Assembly: GCA_947630375.1 (NCBI GenBank)
Contig: CANRHH010000009.1
Span: 1 to 64,000, forward strand
Length of the DNA stretch: 64,000 nt
Direction: 5' to 3'
DNA from: an uncultured Oscillospiraceae bacterium
GTDB lineage: Bacteria; Bacillota; Clostridia; Oscillospirales; Oscillospiraceae
The notes beneath the pieces were generated by a model, which did no database searches, was not told the origin of the DNA, and saw only the letters and a list, made by a program, of their open reading frames with translations. The position numbers and the translations under genes were made by a program. Shown here piece by piece: positions 6,843 to 15,096 of this stretch; positions within the stretch are counted from its first letter, which is position 1, and each line of letters starts with the position of its first letter.

Positions 6843-8065
6843 CAACGGCTGATCTGCCATTGCCTGTTCGGTACGTTGGGCGCATTGTAAAACGGGTATT
6901 GGTCTGGTGTATCCTGCAAATACTTTTTTTCTTTCCTGTTCGGAAAAACCGGGTCCTCCTCACGGTTCACGGCGGGTTGGAGTATGCCTGCAATCCCAAG
7001 TATATCAGTGAGTACCTTGTTATGCACGGGGGAAAAGATCTTGAGATCATATGGGGCTTCAACCACCCGGAAAACTACCGGCAGATCCCCGGCATCAAGG
7101 CCGTCAGGTTCTATTCTCTCCCTTGGATATATTATTCCGCGACATCCTCGGTCATAATTACCAATTTCGGCTTTCCCCGGATACAGCCTAAAAGAAAAGG
7201 ACAGCTTCTTCTAAATACCTGGCACGGCGGCGGCGCCTACAAGCGGGTAGGCGGTGGGGCGCTATATACCCAAAGCGATTCGGAGCGCCGCAGCAGACGA
7301 AAGAATATACAAAAGACGGACCTCTTTCTTTCCAGCTCTCGGGCCTTTACGGAATATGCTCTCCGGCAGGACTACAGCTACAGCGGCGAGGTACTGGCCT
7401 GCGGGATGCCGAGAAACGATCTGTTTTTTGATCCAAAAAAGCGGGATACCGTTGCGCGGCGTGTCAAAGCTTCCCTTGGCATAACAGGATATATTGCGAT
7501 TTACGCGCCTACCTTCCGGGGAAAAGACTGGAGAGAGCATTGTATACGCACTTCATTTCCGTATCAGGCGGCGCTGGCTGCCCTGCAGCGGAGATTTGGG
7601 GAACCTGCCGTTATCTTGACGCGCGCTCACCCAGGTGGAGATATGGCCGACGGCGCCGAAAAAAACGTGCTGGATGTGACGGACTATCCGGACATGCAGG
7701 AGCTGCTGTGCGCGGCGGATATGCTGATCACGGATTACTCCTCCAGTATGTGGGATTTTGCGCTGCTGGGCCGGCCATGCCTGCTGTATGTGCCGGATCT
7801 GGAGGAGTATGCCACCCAGCGCGGCCTGTGTACGCCGCCGGAAGAATGGCCCGGCTTCATTTGCCGGAACGAAAAAGAACTTCTGGCAGCGATCTCTTCC
7901 CTTGACGAGCAAGCGTGCGCGGAGAAGGCCGCACGGCATCTGCAAGCGCTGGGTTCTTACGAGGCCGGGACCGCCACAGAGCAGGTCTGTGAACGGATCC
8001 TGCAGCATATGGGCAGAAAGGACAACTTGACAGATGAAACTGATCGACAGCTTCAAGCAGACTAA
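6839..8065 (+). CDS. CDP-glycerol/polyol-phosphate transferase (TagB/TagF family), copy 2
   Basis: 408 residues. Same block order as the gene at 3771: NTWHGGGAYKR, YAPTFRG and a C-terminal LITDYSSSMWDFALLGRP. The conserved C-terminal third is close to copy 1 even at DNA level (compare 4611-4680 with 7687-7756), so the two arose by duplication within this kind of locus. An N-terminal hydrophobic stretch (LVWCILQILFFFPV) may be a membrane contact. Two enzymes suggest two acceptor or donor specificities, for example a primer step and a polymer or decoration step. Its 3' end overlaps the radical SAM gene by 32 nt. Confidence 0.9.
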   Translation: MTTADLPLPVRYVGRIVKRVLVWCILQILFFFPVRKNRVLLTVHGGLEYACNPKYISEYLVMHGGKDLEIIWGFNHPENYRQIPGIKAVRFYSLPWIYYSATSSVIITNFGFPRIQPKRKGQLLLNTWHGGGAYKRVGGGALYTQSDSERRSRRKNIQKTDLFLSSSRAFTEYALRQDYSYSGEVLACGMPRNDLFFDPKKRDTVARRVKASLGITGYIAIYAPTFRGKDWREHCIRTSFPYQAALAALQRRFGEPAVILTRAHPGGDMADGAEKNVLDVTDYPDMQELLCAADMLITDYSSSMWDFALLGRPCLLYVPDLEEYATQRGLCTPPEEWPGFICRNEKELLAAISSLDEQACAEKAARHLQALGSYEAGTATEQVCERILQHMGRKDNLTDETDRQLQAD

Positions 8066-8945
8066 ATTTGCTGCGTTTCTTAAAAAGACCCCCTTCTATG
8101 AAATTTGGTCAGGGCGCAAAAAGTCCTCCTTCTTTGTTATTTGGTCCAAATATAAACGGCGAATAAGGACTATATATCTGTCTGGCAAGCTGTCACTGGT
8201 CGCGGGCCTTGTAATCGATAAGCTCGATGTTGTGATCACGACAAAATGCAACCTGCAGTGCGAAGGCTGTAGCCACCTTATGCCATATTACAAAAATCCA
8301 GGTCATTTGGACAAAGACCGGGTGATCGCCTCTATACGGGAGCTGGCTAAGGCGGTAGATTGGTTCGGTCATTTTAATATATTGGGCGGTGAGCCCTTTC
8401 TCAGCCCGGATCTGAAATACATTATGGAAGAAATACCTGTTGAAAAATGTCACTTGGTTCAAGTTCTGACCAATGCCACGATCGTCCCGAAAGATCCCGA
8501 ATTGTTTGACGTGATGCGGCGCAAGGGTGTGCACGTGGTCATCACGCCCTACCCGAGCAACGAGCAGACACGGGAGCAGCTTATCGCCGTGCTGGAAAGA
8601 GAGCATGTGGCCTGGAATTATTACTATCCTCGGTGGACAGATCATGGCGAACCGTGCCATCATCACCGCAGCCCGCGTGAACTGCAACGGCAATTTGCAC
8701 ACTGTACTTCCGTTTGCAAAAATTTGCTTGACGGCAGGCTCTATTATTGTTTCCGCTGTGCCCATATTTACGATTTGGGATTCTGCCAGCGGCTGGAAGG
8801 AGAAGCTGTCGATTTGCTGAAAAACACCACCGCTCAAAATCGAAAACAGCTTCGCCGCCTGCTGCGGCGGCGCAAACCGTTTACGGCCTGCCAGTACTGT
8901 CTTAGGGGTACCAATCAAAATGTAGGTATCTCACGCGGGAAATGA
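8034..8945 (+). CDS. Radical SAM protein of surface-glycan loci
   Basis: 303 residues. The iron-sulfur binding motif CNLQCEGC gives C72, C76 and C79, followed by the GGEP motif (NILGGEPFLS) that binds SAM. The C-terminal half has more cysteines (HCTSVCKNLLDGRLYYCFRC and a final CQYCLRG), which could hold an auxiliary cluster as in SPASM-type enzymes. It begins inside the preceding transferase gene, behind AAAGGA. Radical SAM proteins occur in some capsule clusters, but the reaction here is unknown. Possibilities include carbon-centred modification of a sugar, a polyol or a small peptide. Confidence 0.88.
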   Translation: MKLIDSFKQTKFAAFLKKTPFYEIWSGRKKSSFFVIWSKYKRRIRTIYLSGKLSLVAGLVIDKLDVVITTKCNLQCEGCSHLMPYYKNPGHLDKDRVIASIRELAKAVDWFGHFNILGGEPFLSPDLKYIMEEIPVEKCHLVQVLTNATIVPKDPELFDVMRRKGVHVVITPYPSNEQTREQLIAVLEREHVAWNYYYPRWTDHGEPCHHHRSPRELQRQFAHCTSVCKNLLDGRLYYCFRCAHIYDLGFCQRLEGEAVDLLKNTTAQNRKQLRRLLRRRKPFTACQYCLRGTNQNVGISRGK

Positions 8946-8995
8946 TCTGCCCGGCGTGGCCGGTGGAAAATTAGCACTTACAGGAGTGAACGACA

Positions 8996-10138
8996 GTGAG
9001 AAACTTATCTGAAAAAACAACAAAATGCAAAAATATCTTGCTTGTTTCCCCTTATCCTGTCGGACGGGGAGGTATAGAGATTTTTTCGCTGAATCTTGTC
9101 CGCTCCGTGCCAAAAGAAAAATACAAGTTCGTTTGGTACTGCCATAGCATTGGAGACCAATCGCTTGCAAAAGAGTATGAGGAGGAAGGGGTCCGCATAG
9201 TGGAAGCCGCCCCCCCACAGGACGGGGCGGGCCGCCTCAAAAGGGTATTTTGCGAAGCAAAAGATTATTGTGCGGTGTGCAAATCTGAAAAGTTTGATAT
9301 TGTGCATGTGCAAACCGGTGTACGCCGCTTTCAGGCTCTTCACATTCTTCTGGCCTGGTTTTGTGGGATACCATGCCGGATCGCTCATGGACAAAGTTAT
9401 GTACCAAACGATAATCCCAATCTGAAACAACGTTTGTATAGATACATTATCGTACATTTTTCTTCAAAAATGGCTGCCTGCTCTTCCCCGGCTGCCCGGC
9501 ATTTGTACGGTCCCCGTTATATGGACTGTGCCATGATCTTTCCCAACGGGATTGATACTGCCCATTTTGCCTTCTCAAGTGAGATACGCCAGTCGGTACG
9601 GGAAAGCATGGGACTTACAAATATGCTGGTATTCGCTCATGTGGGCCGCTTCAAAGCGGTAAAAAACCATCCCTTTCTGATCGAGACATTTCGCTTGATC
9701 GCAGAGAAAAATGACCAGGCAAGACTTTTACTGTTAGGCGGCGGTAAAAGGATAGAAGAGATAAAAGATCTCGTGCGGTCTTATGGTCTCTCTGATAAGG
9801 TCATCTTTACCGGCAGCACAGCCCAGGTCAGCGAATATCTTTGTGCAGCAGATGTGTTCGTATTGCCCAGCTCCTATGAGGGGTTCGGCATTGTCAATCT
9901 GGAGGCCCAGGCGTCCGGGTTGCCTTGTATCGTATCTGACAAGGTCCCTCCTGATGCAAAGATAGCGGATGATTTCAAGTTTCTGTCTCTGGAAGCGGGG
10001 CCGGCGTTTTGGGCGGAGCAGCTTCTGGCCGTAAGCACCAAGCCAGACGCCGAGCGCATAAACGCCTGGCAGAAAGTCCGTGACGGGGGATTTGACATTA
10101 AGGACTTAGGACAACATGTCACAATGTTGTATGATTGA
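8996..10138 (+). CDS. Glycosyltransferase family 4 (GT-B fold)
   Basis: 380 residues from a GTG with AGGAG upstream. The N-terminal domain opens with ILLVSPYPVGRGGIEIFSLN, typical of GT4 enzymes. The C-terminal Glycos_transf_1 domain shows HVGRFKAVKNH, LLLLGGG and the donor-binding PSSYEGFGIVNLEAQASG with the E-x7-E pair. It should add a sugar from an NDP-sugar to the lipid-linked glycan at the cytoplasmic face. The sequence is more AT-rich than the first part of the locus. Donor and acceptor are not predictable. Confidence 0.9.
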   Translation: MRNLSEKTTKCKNILLVSPYPVGRGGIEIFSLNLVRSVPKEKYKFVWYCHSIGDQSLAKEYEEEGVRIVEAAPPQDGAGRLKRVFCEAKDYCAVCKSEKFDIVHVQTGVRRFQALHILLAWFCGIPCRIAHGQSYVPNDNPNLKQRLYRYIIVHFSSKMAACSSPAARHLYGPRYMDCAMIFPNGIDTAHFAFSSEIRQSVRESMGLTNMLVFAHVGRFKAVKNHPFLIETFRLIAEKNDQARLLLLGGGKRIEEIKDLVRSYGLSDKVIFTGSTAQVSEYLCAADVFVLPSSYEGFGIVNLEAQASGLPCIVSDKVPPDAKIADDFKFLSLEAGPAFWAEQLLAVSTKPDAERINAWQKVRDGGFDIKDLGQHVTMLYD

Positions 10139-10197
10139 CTCATACAATGGAGAATGGTGTAAACACGCTGTTTCCGTATAACTATTAATTATGACGC

Positions 10198-10320
10198 TCA
10201 TCCTGGTTCGATGTATTGCTGCCGGAGAAGGGTTGCATGGAGGACGGCCACGCCAGCAGGCGTATGGCAGCGCTGATCGAACGACTATTCCAGCAGGTGA
10301 AAAGTTGGCCGCGGCTTTGA
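10198..10320 (+). pseudogene. Possible 3' remnant of a glycan gene
   Basis: The 200-bp gap between the GT4 and licD genes contains an open frame with no start or upstream part. It ends in residues such as CMEDGHASRRMAALIERL, a composition like the C-termini of capsule transferases. I see no RBS or promoter for it. It may be the tail of a gene lost during module exchange; chance cannot be excluded. Confidence 0.25.
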
Positions 10321-10338
10321 ACAGAGGAGGTAAACTAT

Positions 10339-11178
10339 ATGGAACACTTTACTGGAGAGCAAGCGGTACATGATCCCAAAATCATAGATCGCATTCATGA
10401 ATGCGGCCAGGATATTTTGGATGACTTTGTGAGAATATGTAAGGAAAACGGCTTTCGTTATTACCTTGCGGCCGGGACTTTGTTGGGAGCTGTCCGCCAC
10501 AAAGGCCCTATTCCCTGGGATGACGACGTAGACGTATATATGCCTCGGGCAGACGCAGACGCATTCAAGAAACTGATGTTGGATCGGCCAGATGGTGAGC
10601 CTTATCACATCCAGTGCTATGAAAATGAACCGACTTTTGTTCATTTTTATTTGCATCACAATAAACGGGGTACTGTCTACAAGACGAAAATGACCATAGC
10701 GAAAAAAAGGCGCTATATGGAGCTATGGCTCGATATATTTCCTCTGGACGATCACTGCGGAACAGTAACCGTTTGGGATAAGCTCACTGGTCGATATATC
10801 GCGTCATTTAAACGCGAATTGGAGATCCGGGCTGGGCTCACCCAAAAGCTACTATCCTTTAGACAAAAAATAGCTCTATTACCATTTAAATTGATCTCAG
10901 ATAACCGGTTATGGCTTCTCACTGATTGGCTGATGCGAAGGTACAACAGGAAAAGCTGCGATTATTATGTCAGTTGGACGGGCGGATGTCCGTTTCCGCG
11001 AAACATTATGCCAAAGGATTGGTTTGAACCGGATTGTAAGCTGCTGTATAACGGGAAGTATTACAACGCTCCCGGACAGTGGGATAAAGTTCTGACACAG
11101 AGATATGGAGTTTATATGCAGCTGCCGCCAGAGGATAAACGCAAAGGGCATCATATGCCGATAGAGATCCGGGTATAG
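10339..11178 (+). CDS. LicD-family phosphotransferase
   Basis: 279 residues. The LicD nucleotidyltransferase-like core is at residues 42-68: LAAGTLLGAVRHKGPIPWDD then DVDVYMPR, with the metal-binding DDDVD acidic cluster. LicD proteins transfer phosphocholine from CDP-choline, or other phospho-alcohols, to teichoic acids and capsules. A good RBS (AGGAGG) lies before the ATG. No choline kinase or choline uptake gene is visible here, so the substrate could be glycerol-, ribitol- or ethanolamine-phosphate made by the neighbouring cytidylyltransferases. Confidence 0.9.
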   Translation: MEHFTGEQAVHDPKIIDRIHECGQDILDDFVRICKENGFRYYLAAGTLLGAVRHKGPIPWDDDVDVYMPRADADAFKKLMLDRPDGEPYHIQCYENEPTFVHFYLHHNKRGTVYKTKMTIAKKRRYMELWLDIFPLDDHCGTVTVWDKLTGRYIASFKRELEIRAGLTQKLLSFRQKIALLPFKLISDNRLWLLTDWLMRRYNRKSCDYYVSWTGGCPFPRNIMPKDWFEPDCKLLYNGKYYNAPGQWDKVLTQRYGVYMQLPPEDKRKGHHMPIEIRV

Positions 11179-11230
11179 CGACAACTCGCGGAAATCTACG
11201 GTACATAATGGAAGGGAGCGAAACCTTTCA

Positions 11231-12268
11231 ATGAACAAAACTATCACAGATTTGCATGACCGTGTGCTGGCAAGTGCATTTGCAAATCAAACGATTTTGA
11301 TTACCGGCTCTACAGGGCTGATAGGCTCAAACATCGTTCTTTATTTATCAGGCTTAAACCAACGGCAACATGCAAATATCAAAATAATTGCTCTTTATCG
11401 GAATGTAGAAAAGCGAGATGTCGCTTTTTCAATGTTGATGGATGGTAATATCGAATATGTAAAATGCGATATTAGGGAGCCGATCCCGTTTTCTAAAGAT
11501 GTTGATGTTATTATCCACTGCGCTGGTTGTTCTGGAGGCACCAAAGTACATCTAAACGATCCTCTCAAAGTATTTGATATTGGCATTGACGGGAGCAAAA
11601 ATCTGCTGAACTTCGCAGTGGAGCATCATTGCAACAAATTTCTGTATGTATCCACATACGAGGTCTATGGATCTGCCCCTCAAAATGAATATATTACCGA
11701 GTGCCAACCGTACCACTTGGATCCGTTTTCGCTGCGAGATTGCTATGCGGCAGTCAAACTACTGTGTGAATCTCTCCTATGTGCCTATTCCGCCAAATAT
11801 GGCCTTTCTGTTTACTCTGCCCGTTTGTCTTCGACCTTCGGCAGGGGCGTCCGTTTTGATGATCCGCGTTTTTTCGCCGAATTTGCCCGCTGTATTTTAG
11901 ATGGAAAGGATATCGTTTTAAAATCCGAGGGAAAAACAGTGCGAAGTTATTTGGATGTAGAAGATGCGGCAACAGCATTTCTCTACATTTTAGCGAAGGG
12001 AAAAAGCTGCAATGCTTACAACGTTACGAATATGGAAAATGAGATTTCAATCAGAGATCTGGCCCTGAAAATGATTGAAGTCGCAAAATCACCGGTCACG
12101 ATTGTCTTTGAAAATAACTGTGATACATCTCTGCTGGGCTTTCGGCGGGAGGGACGTACAGTGATGGATACATCAAAACTACAATCGCTGGGTTGGAGAC
12201 CGGTCCATGCTTTAGATGAAACGATTTTATCTCTAATGCATTCCATGGAAAGCATGCGGCCTACTTGA
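11231..12268 (+). CDS. NAD(P)-dependent extended SDR, second copy
   Basis: 345 residues. TGSTGLIGSN is the cofactor loop at residues 26-35; STYEVYGSAP is the catalytic threonine/serine region. DCYAAVKLLCES supplies the YxxxK pair. The C-terminal half resembles the SDR at 5718 closely (RLSSTFGRGVRFDDPRFFAE versus RLAQTFGPGVHPEDTRIFAE), so the two are paralogues. AT-rich codon use, unlike the first copy, suggests separate arrival. It is followed 25 nt later by a TagD-type cytidylyltransferase, mirroring the cytidylyltransferase-SDR pair at 4992-6842. Confidence 0.87.
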   Translation: MNKTITDLHDRVLASAFANQTILITGSTGLIGSNIVLYLSGLNQRQHANIKIIALYRNVEKRDVAFSMLMDGNIEYVKCDIREPIPFSKDVDVIIHCAGCSGGTKVHLNDPLKVFDIGIDGSKNLLNFAVEHHCNKFLYVSTYEVYGSAPQNEYITECQPYHLDPFSLRDCYAAVKLLCESLLCAYSAKYGLSVYSARLSSTFGRGVRFDDPRFFAEFARCILDGKDIVLKSEGKTVRSYLDVEDAATAFLYILAKGKSCNAYNVTNMENEISIRDLALKMIEVAKSPVTIVFENNCDTSLLGFRREGRTVMDTSKLQSLGWRPVHALDETILSLMHSMESMRPT

Positions 12269-12293
12269 ATAGCATAAGCAAGGATGATCATCA

Positions 12294-12722
12294 ATGGCAG
12301 AAGTAAAATACCATAAAGGCTTCACAGTGGGAACATTTGATCTTTTTCACATCGGACATTTGAATTTGCTGCGGCAAGCTAAAGAATATTGTGAATATCT
12401 GATTGTGGGGGTTCATTCTGATGAATGGGTCCTGCACTGTAAAGGCCACCCGGCAATTATCCCCTATCAGGAACGGGCCGACATTGTTGCGTCCATCCGC
12501 TATGTTGATGAAGTTGTAAAAAACGAGAGCTACAGCAAGCGGGAAGCTTGGAATAATTTCCGGTTCGATGTGGCCTTTATCGGCGATGACTGGAAAGGGA
12601 CAGATGTGTGGAATCAAATTGAATCAGAGCTTCAGGCTGTAGGGTGCGATGTGATCTATTTACCGCATACAAGCGGTATTTCCTCCACCGAGTTACGCCA
12701 CAAGCTGCAAACTGAAGTATGA
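12294..12722 (+). CDS. Glycerol-3-phosphate cytidylyltransferase-like protein (TagD family)
   Basis: 142 residues, the size of TagD. The nucleotidyltransferase motif GTFDLFHIGH (13-22) contains the HxGH signature. RYVDEVV and FIGDDWKGTDVW are typical of the glycerol-phosphate branch. The C-terminal TSGISSTELR corresponds to the RTEGISTT motif. It would make CDP-glycerol (or a related CDP-polyol) from CTP, supplying the TagF-like and LicD proteins of the locus. With the aldolase 43 nt downstream, an unusual three- or four-carbon substrate is also possible. Confidence 0.88.
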   Translation: MAEVKYHKGFTVGTFDLFHIGHLNLLRQAKEYCEYLIVGVHSDEWVLHCKGHPAIIPYQERADIVASIRYVDEVVKNESYSKREAWNNFRFDVAFIGDDWKGTDVWNQIESELQAVGCDVIYLPHTSGISSTELRHKLQTEV

Positions 12723-12764
12723 TCAAAAATAAAACGTAGCTTTCCGAGCCTTACAGAAAAGATT

Positions 12765-13784
12765 ATGAAAAAGATATATTTGCTTGACTGCACTCTGAGA
12801 GATGGCGGTTATGTAAACAACTGGGATTTTGGGGAGTCACAGATACGAGGCATCCTAAAACTGCTGTCCGAGTCATATATTGAGTACATTGAATGTGGAT
12901 ATCTGACCGAGCAGTGCGAGCCGTCTATCGACTCCACAAGGTTTACAAATCTTGCTGCGGTGGATGCGGTTTTACCCCAGCACAAAACGTGCCAACGTTA
13001 TGCTGTGATGATAGATTACGGTACTTATAGCTTGGAGCATTTGTCAGACGCTTCAGCACATGCACCGGTAATGCGAGTGTGCTTTCACAAAAAAGATTCC
13101 GTTGAGGCACTAACGTTTTGTGAACTGCTCGTTCAAAAGGGATATGATGTCTTCGTTCAGCCCATGGTGTCCCCAATGTATTCAGATGCCGAGTTTATTG
13201 ATATGATCGGAGCTATCAACAAGATTCGGCCAGCGGCCTTCTACATTGTAGATAGCTTTGGCTCCATGGAGCTTTGCGATTTTCAACGTCTGCTTTTTTT
13301 GACAGATCACAATTTGTCAGGGGATATTCTCTTGGGATATCATGCGCACAACAATTTACAGCAGGCTTTTGAGAATGCTAAGTATATGGTGGAGTCCAAG
13401 TTATCACATGATATTATATTGGATGCCAGCGTATATGGAATGGGAAGGGGTGCCGGAAATCTCTATATTGAAATGTTCGCTTCCTACTTGAACGCCAATT
13501 TTGGTAAAGCTTACAACGTGGAACGTCTATGGGATGTTTTTGACGATTACCTTCGCTCGATCTTTGCCGAACGCTATTGGGGGTATTCCATGCCGTTTTA
13601 TCTGTCAGCATTAAATCGCTGTCATCCCAATTACGCCGCCTACTTTTCGAGTAAGGGTGTACTTTCTTACCATTTATTGGATCAACTATTAGCTTTCTTG
13701 CCGACGGATGTCAAAAATACATTCTCAAAGGATGCTGCCGATCACCATTACACTGCATTTTTGCAACTGCATCCGAACCGATAG
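12765..13784 (+). CDS. DRE-TIM metallolyase-family aldolase (HMGL-like)
   Basis: 339 residues. The TIM-barrel opening LLDCTLRDGGYVNNW (6-20) carries the D-x4-RD metal and catalytic motif. GYHAHNN (about 191-197) supplies the HxH metal ligands, and VYGMGRGAGN is the family glycine-rich loop. Best-known relatives are 4-hydroxy-2-oxovalerate aldolase and HMG-CoA lyase-like enzymes; these make or break C-C bonds next to a 2-keto acid. There is no aromatic degradation context here. The gene sits between tagD-like and ATP-grasp genes in a glycan locus, so it probably makes or processes a glycan building block. Substrate unknown. Confidence 0.85.
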   Translation: MKKIYLLDCTLRDGGYVNNWDFGESQIRGILKLLSESYIEYIECGYLTEQCEPSIDSTRFTNLAAVDAVLPQHKTCQRYAVMIDYGTYSLEHLSDASAHAPVMRVCFHKKDSVEALTFCELLVQKGYDVFVQPMVSPMYSDAEFIDMIGAINKIRPAAFYIVDSFGSMELCDFQRLLFLTDHNLSGDILLGYHAHNNLQQAFENAKYMVESKLSHDIILDASVYGMGRGAGNLYIEMFASYLNANFGKAYNVERLWDVFDDYLRSIFAERYWGYSMPFYLSALNRCHPNYAAYFSSKGVLSYHLLDQLLAFLPTDVKNTFSKDAADHHYTAFLQLHPNR

Positions 13785-13864
13785 TCAACTGGAAAGCCGC
13801 AAAGCGCACCTTAAGAGCGGTATAGACTTTGATATTCCTCAAACGGAAAGGACGGATAGAGAAC

Positions 13865-14935
13865 ATGTTTTTGATCAGCGTGGCAAAACGACTGTATCAT
13901 CGTTTCGAACGCATCAACCAAAGAAGAAACGAAATTCAACTGCGTGGCCATGTTTCGGGTGAAGAAAGAACGTTGACCGCAGACCGGCGCAAGCAGGGCT
14001 TTTCTTTCTGGGACTCCTTTTGCTGTGAGCTGAAATACAATGATTATAGAGACTACATTTCTACATGGGAGGCTTGGCAACCAGTACGAAGCAAATCGGC
14101 CTATTTTAAGATTTCAGCTGACAAATATCTCTTTGCATGTGTATTCGGCCCTCATATCACCGTGCCGCTGACGTATGCCCTTATCGAGAAGGGGAAACTC
14201 GTAGATGTGGACATCCAGGGCCAGGATATTTATGAGCGCATCTGGGAAACTGGCGGCGCGTTCATTAAGGACAGATTTGGACGTGACGGCTTTAACGTGG
14301 TGGAGCTTCGTGCGCAGAGCGACGGCCTATACCATCGGGACAGGCTCTTGACCAGAGAGGCCCTGCAGGATATTATCCGAAAATTTTCCTCGGGGATCAT
14401 CCAAGGAAGGCTCACCCAAGGGCGGTTTGAAAACGGTATTTTTGGAGACAGTATCAATACGATCCGTGTCATATCCATGCGCAAACGTGATAACGTTGAG
14501 CATGAGGTAATCGGTGCGGTACACCGATTCGGCACAAGGAACAGCGCGCCGGTAGATAATTTCCATCAAGGCGGCTTCAGCGCGCCGGTTGATATTGAGA
14601 CCGGCAGAATAGGCAGACTGGCGGCTATATTTGATACAGATGTGAATGGAAAACATATTTTTCGAGCTCAGCACCCCGATACAGGCGCTCAAGTGGAAGG
14701 GACTGTGATCCCCAACTGGGAGCGGCTCAAGGCCCTGGTCGCGGAGCTGACCCGAAAACTGCCTTTCTTTGAATATATTGCCTGGGACTTTGCCGCACAA
14801 GATGATGGTTTCGCACTGGTCGAGATCAATACGAAATCAGCGCTGGACTGTTTCCAGATCCATGGCGGTGCAAGGCATACACTGCTGGGTGAAAAGTATC
14901 GGGAGCATGGATATTTAGTCGAGCCATGGGGATGA
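13865..14935 (+). CDS. Sugar-transfer-associated ATP-grasp protein
   Basis: About 356 residues from ATG 13865 (AAAGGACGG upstream); an in-frame TTG at 13829 is less likely. The pattern matches the ATPgrasp_ST family found in capsule and exopolysaccharide clusters. Visible pieces are a lysine-containing FIKDRFGRDGFNVVEL segment, SINTIRVIS, HRFGTRNSAPVDNFHQGG and the metal-site region FFEYIAWDFAAQDDGFALVE followed by INTK. ATP-grasp enzymes join a carboxylate to an amine or thiol through an acyl-phosphate. In this family the reaction is not established; amide decoration of a sugar acid is a reasonable guess. Confidence 0.85.
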   Translation: MFLISVAKRLYHRFERINQRRNEIQLRGHVSGEERTLTADRRKQGFSFWDSFCCELKYNDYRDYISTWEAWQPVRSKSAYFKISADKYLFACVFGPHITVPLTYALIEKGKLVDVDIQGQDIYERIWETGGAFIKDRFGRDGFNVVELRAQSDGLYHRDRLLTREALQDIIRKFSSGIIQGRLTQGRFENGIFGDSINTIRVISMRKRDNVEHEVIGAVHRFGTRNSAPVDNFHQGGFSAPVDIETGRIGRLAAIFDTDVNGKHIFRAQHPDTGAQVEGTVIPNWERLKALVAELTRKLPFFEYIAWDFAAQDDGFALVEINTKSALDCFQIHGGARHTLLGEKYREHGYLVEPWG

Positions 14936-15060
14936 TGCACTTCATCGTGCCGCGTTGATCGAAGATATAGTGGGAAAGGCAGAAAATAGTGGTGGATAAA
15001 ACAGCTATCTTGCTGGTGACGGCCCGAAAACAGTCAAGATCTTTTTACAACAAACTGTAA
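14931..15060 (+). pseudogene. Possible gene-end and gene-start remnants
   Basis: Between the ATP-grasp and flippase genes, one frame (14931-14999) reads DDALHRAALIEDIVGKAENS and stops. A second, from GTG 14992 to 15060, reads DKTAILLVTARKQSRS and stops after 22 codons. Both look like pieces of former glycan genes rather than random sequence. No other gene is visible in 14936-15096. Confidence 0.22.
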
Positions 15061-15096
15061 AAAGCGCAGGGACAGAAAAATGCAGAGAACAGGCAT

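Noticed and set aside
10191..10373. 60-codon ORF before licD
   Set aside because: It overlaps the licD RBS and start in another frame and has no RBS; the remnant in the neighbouring frame explains the coding-like signal better.
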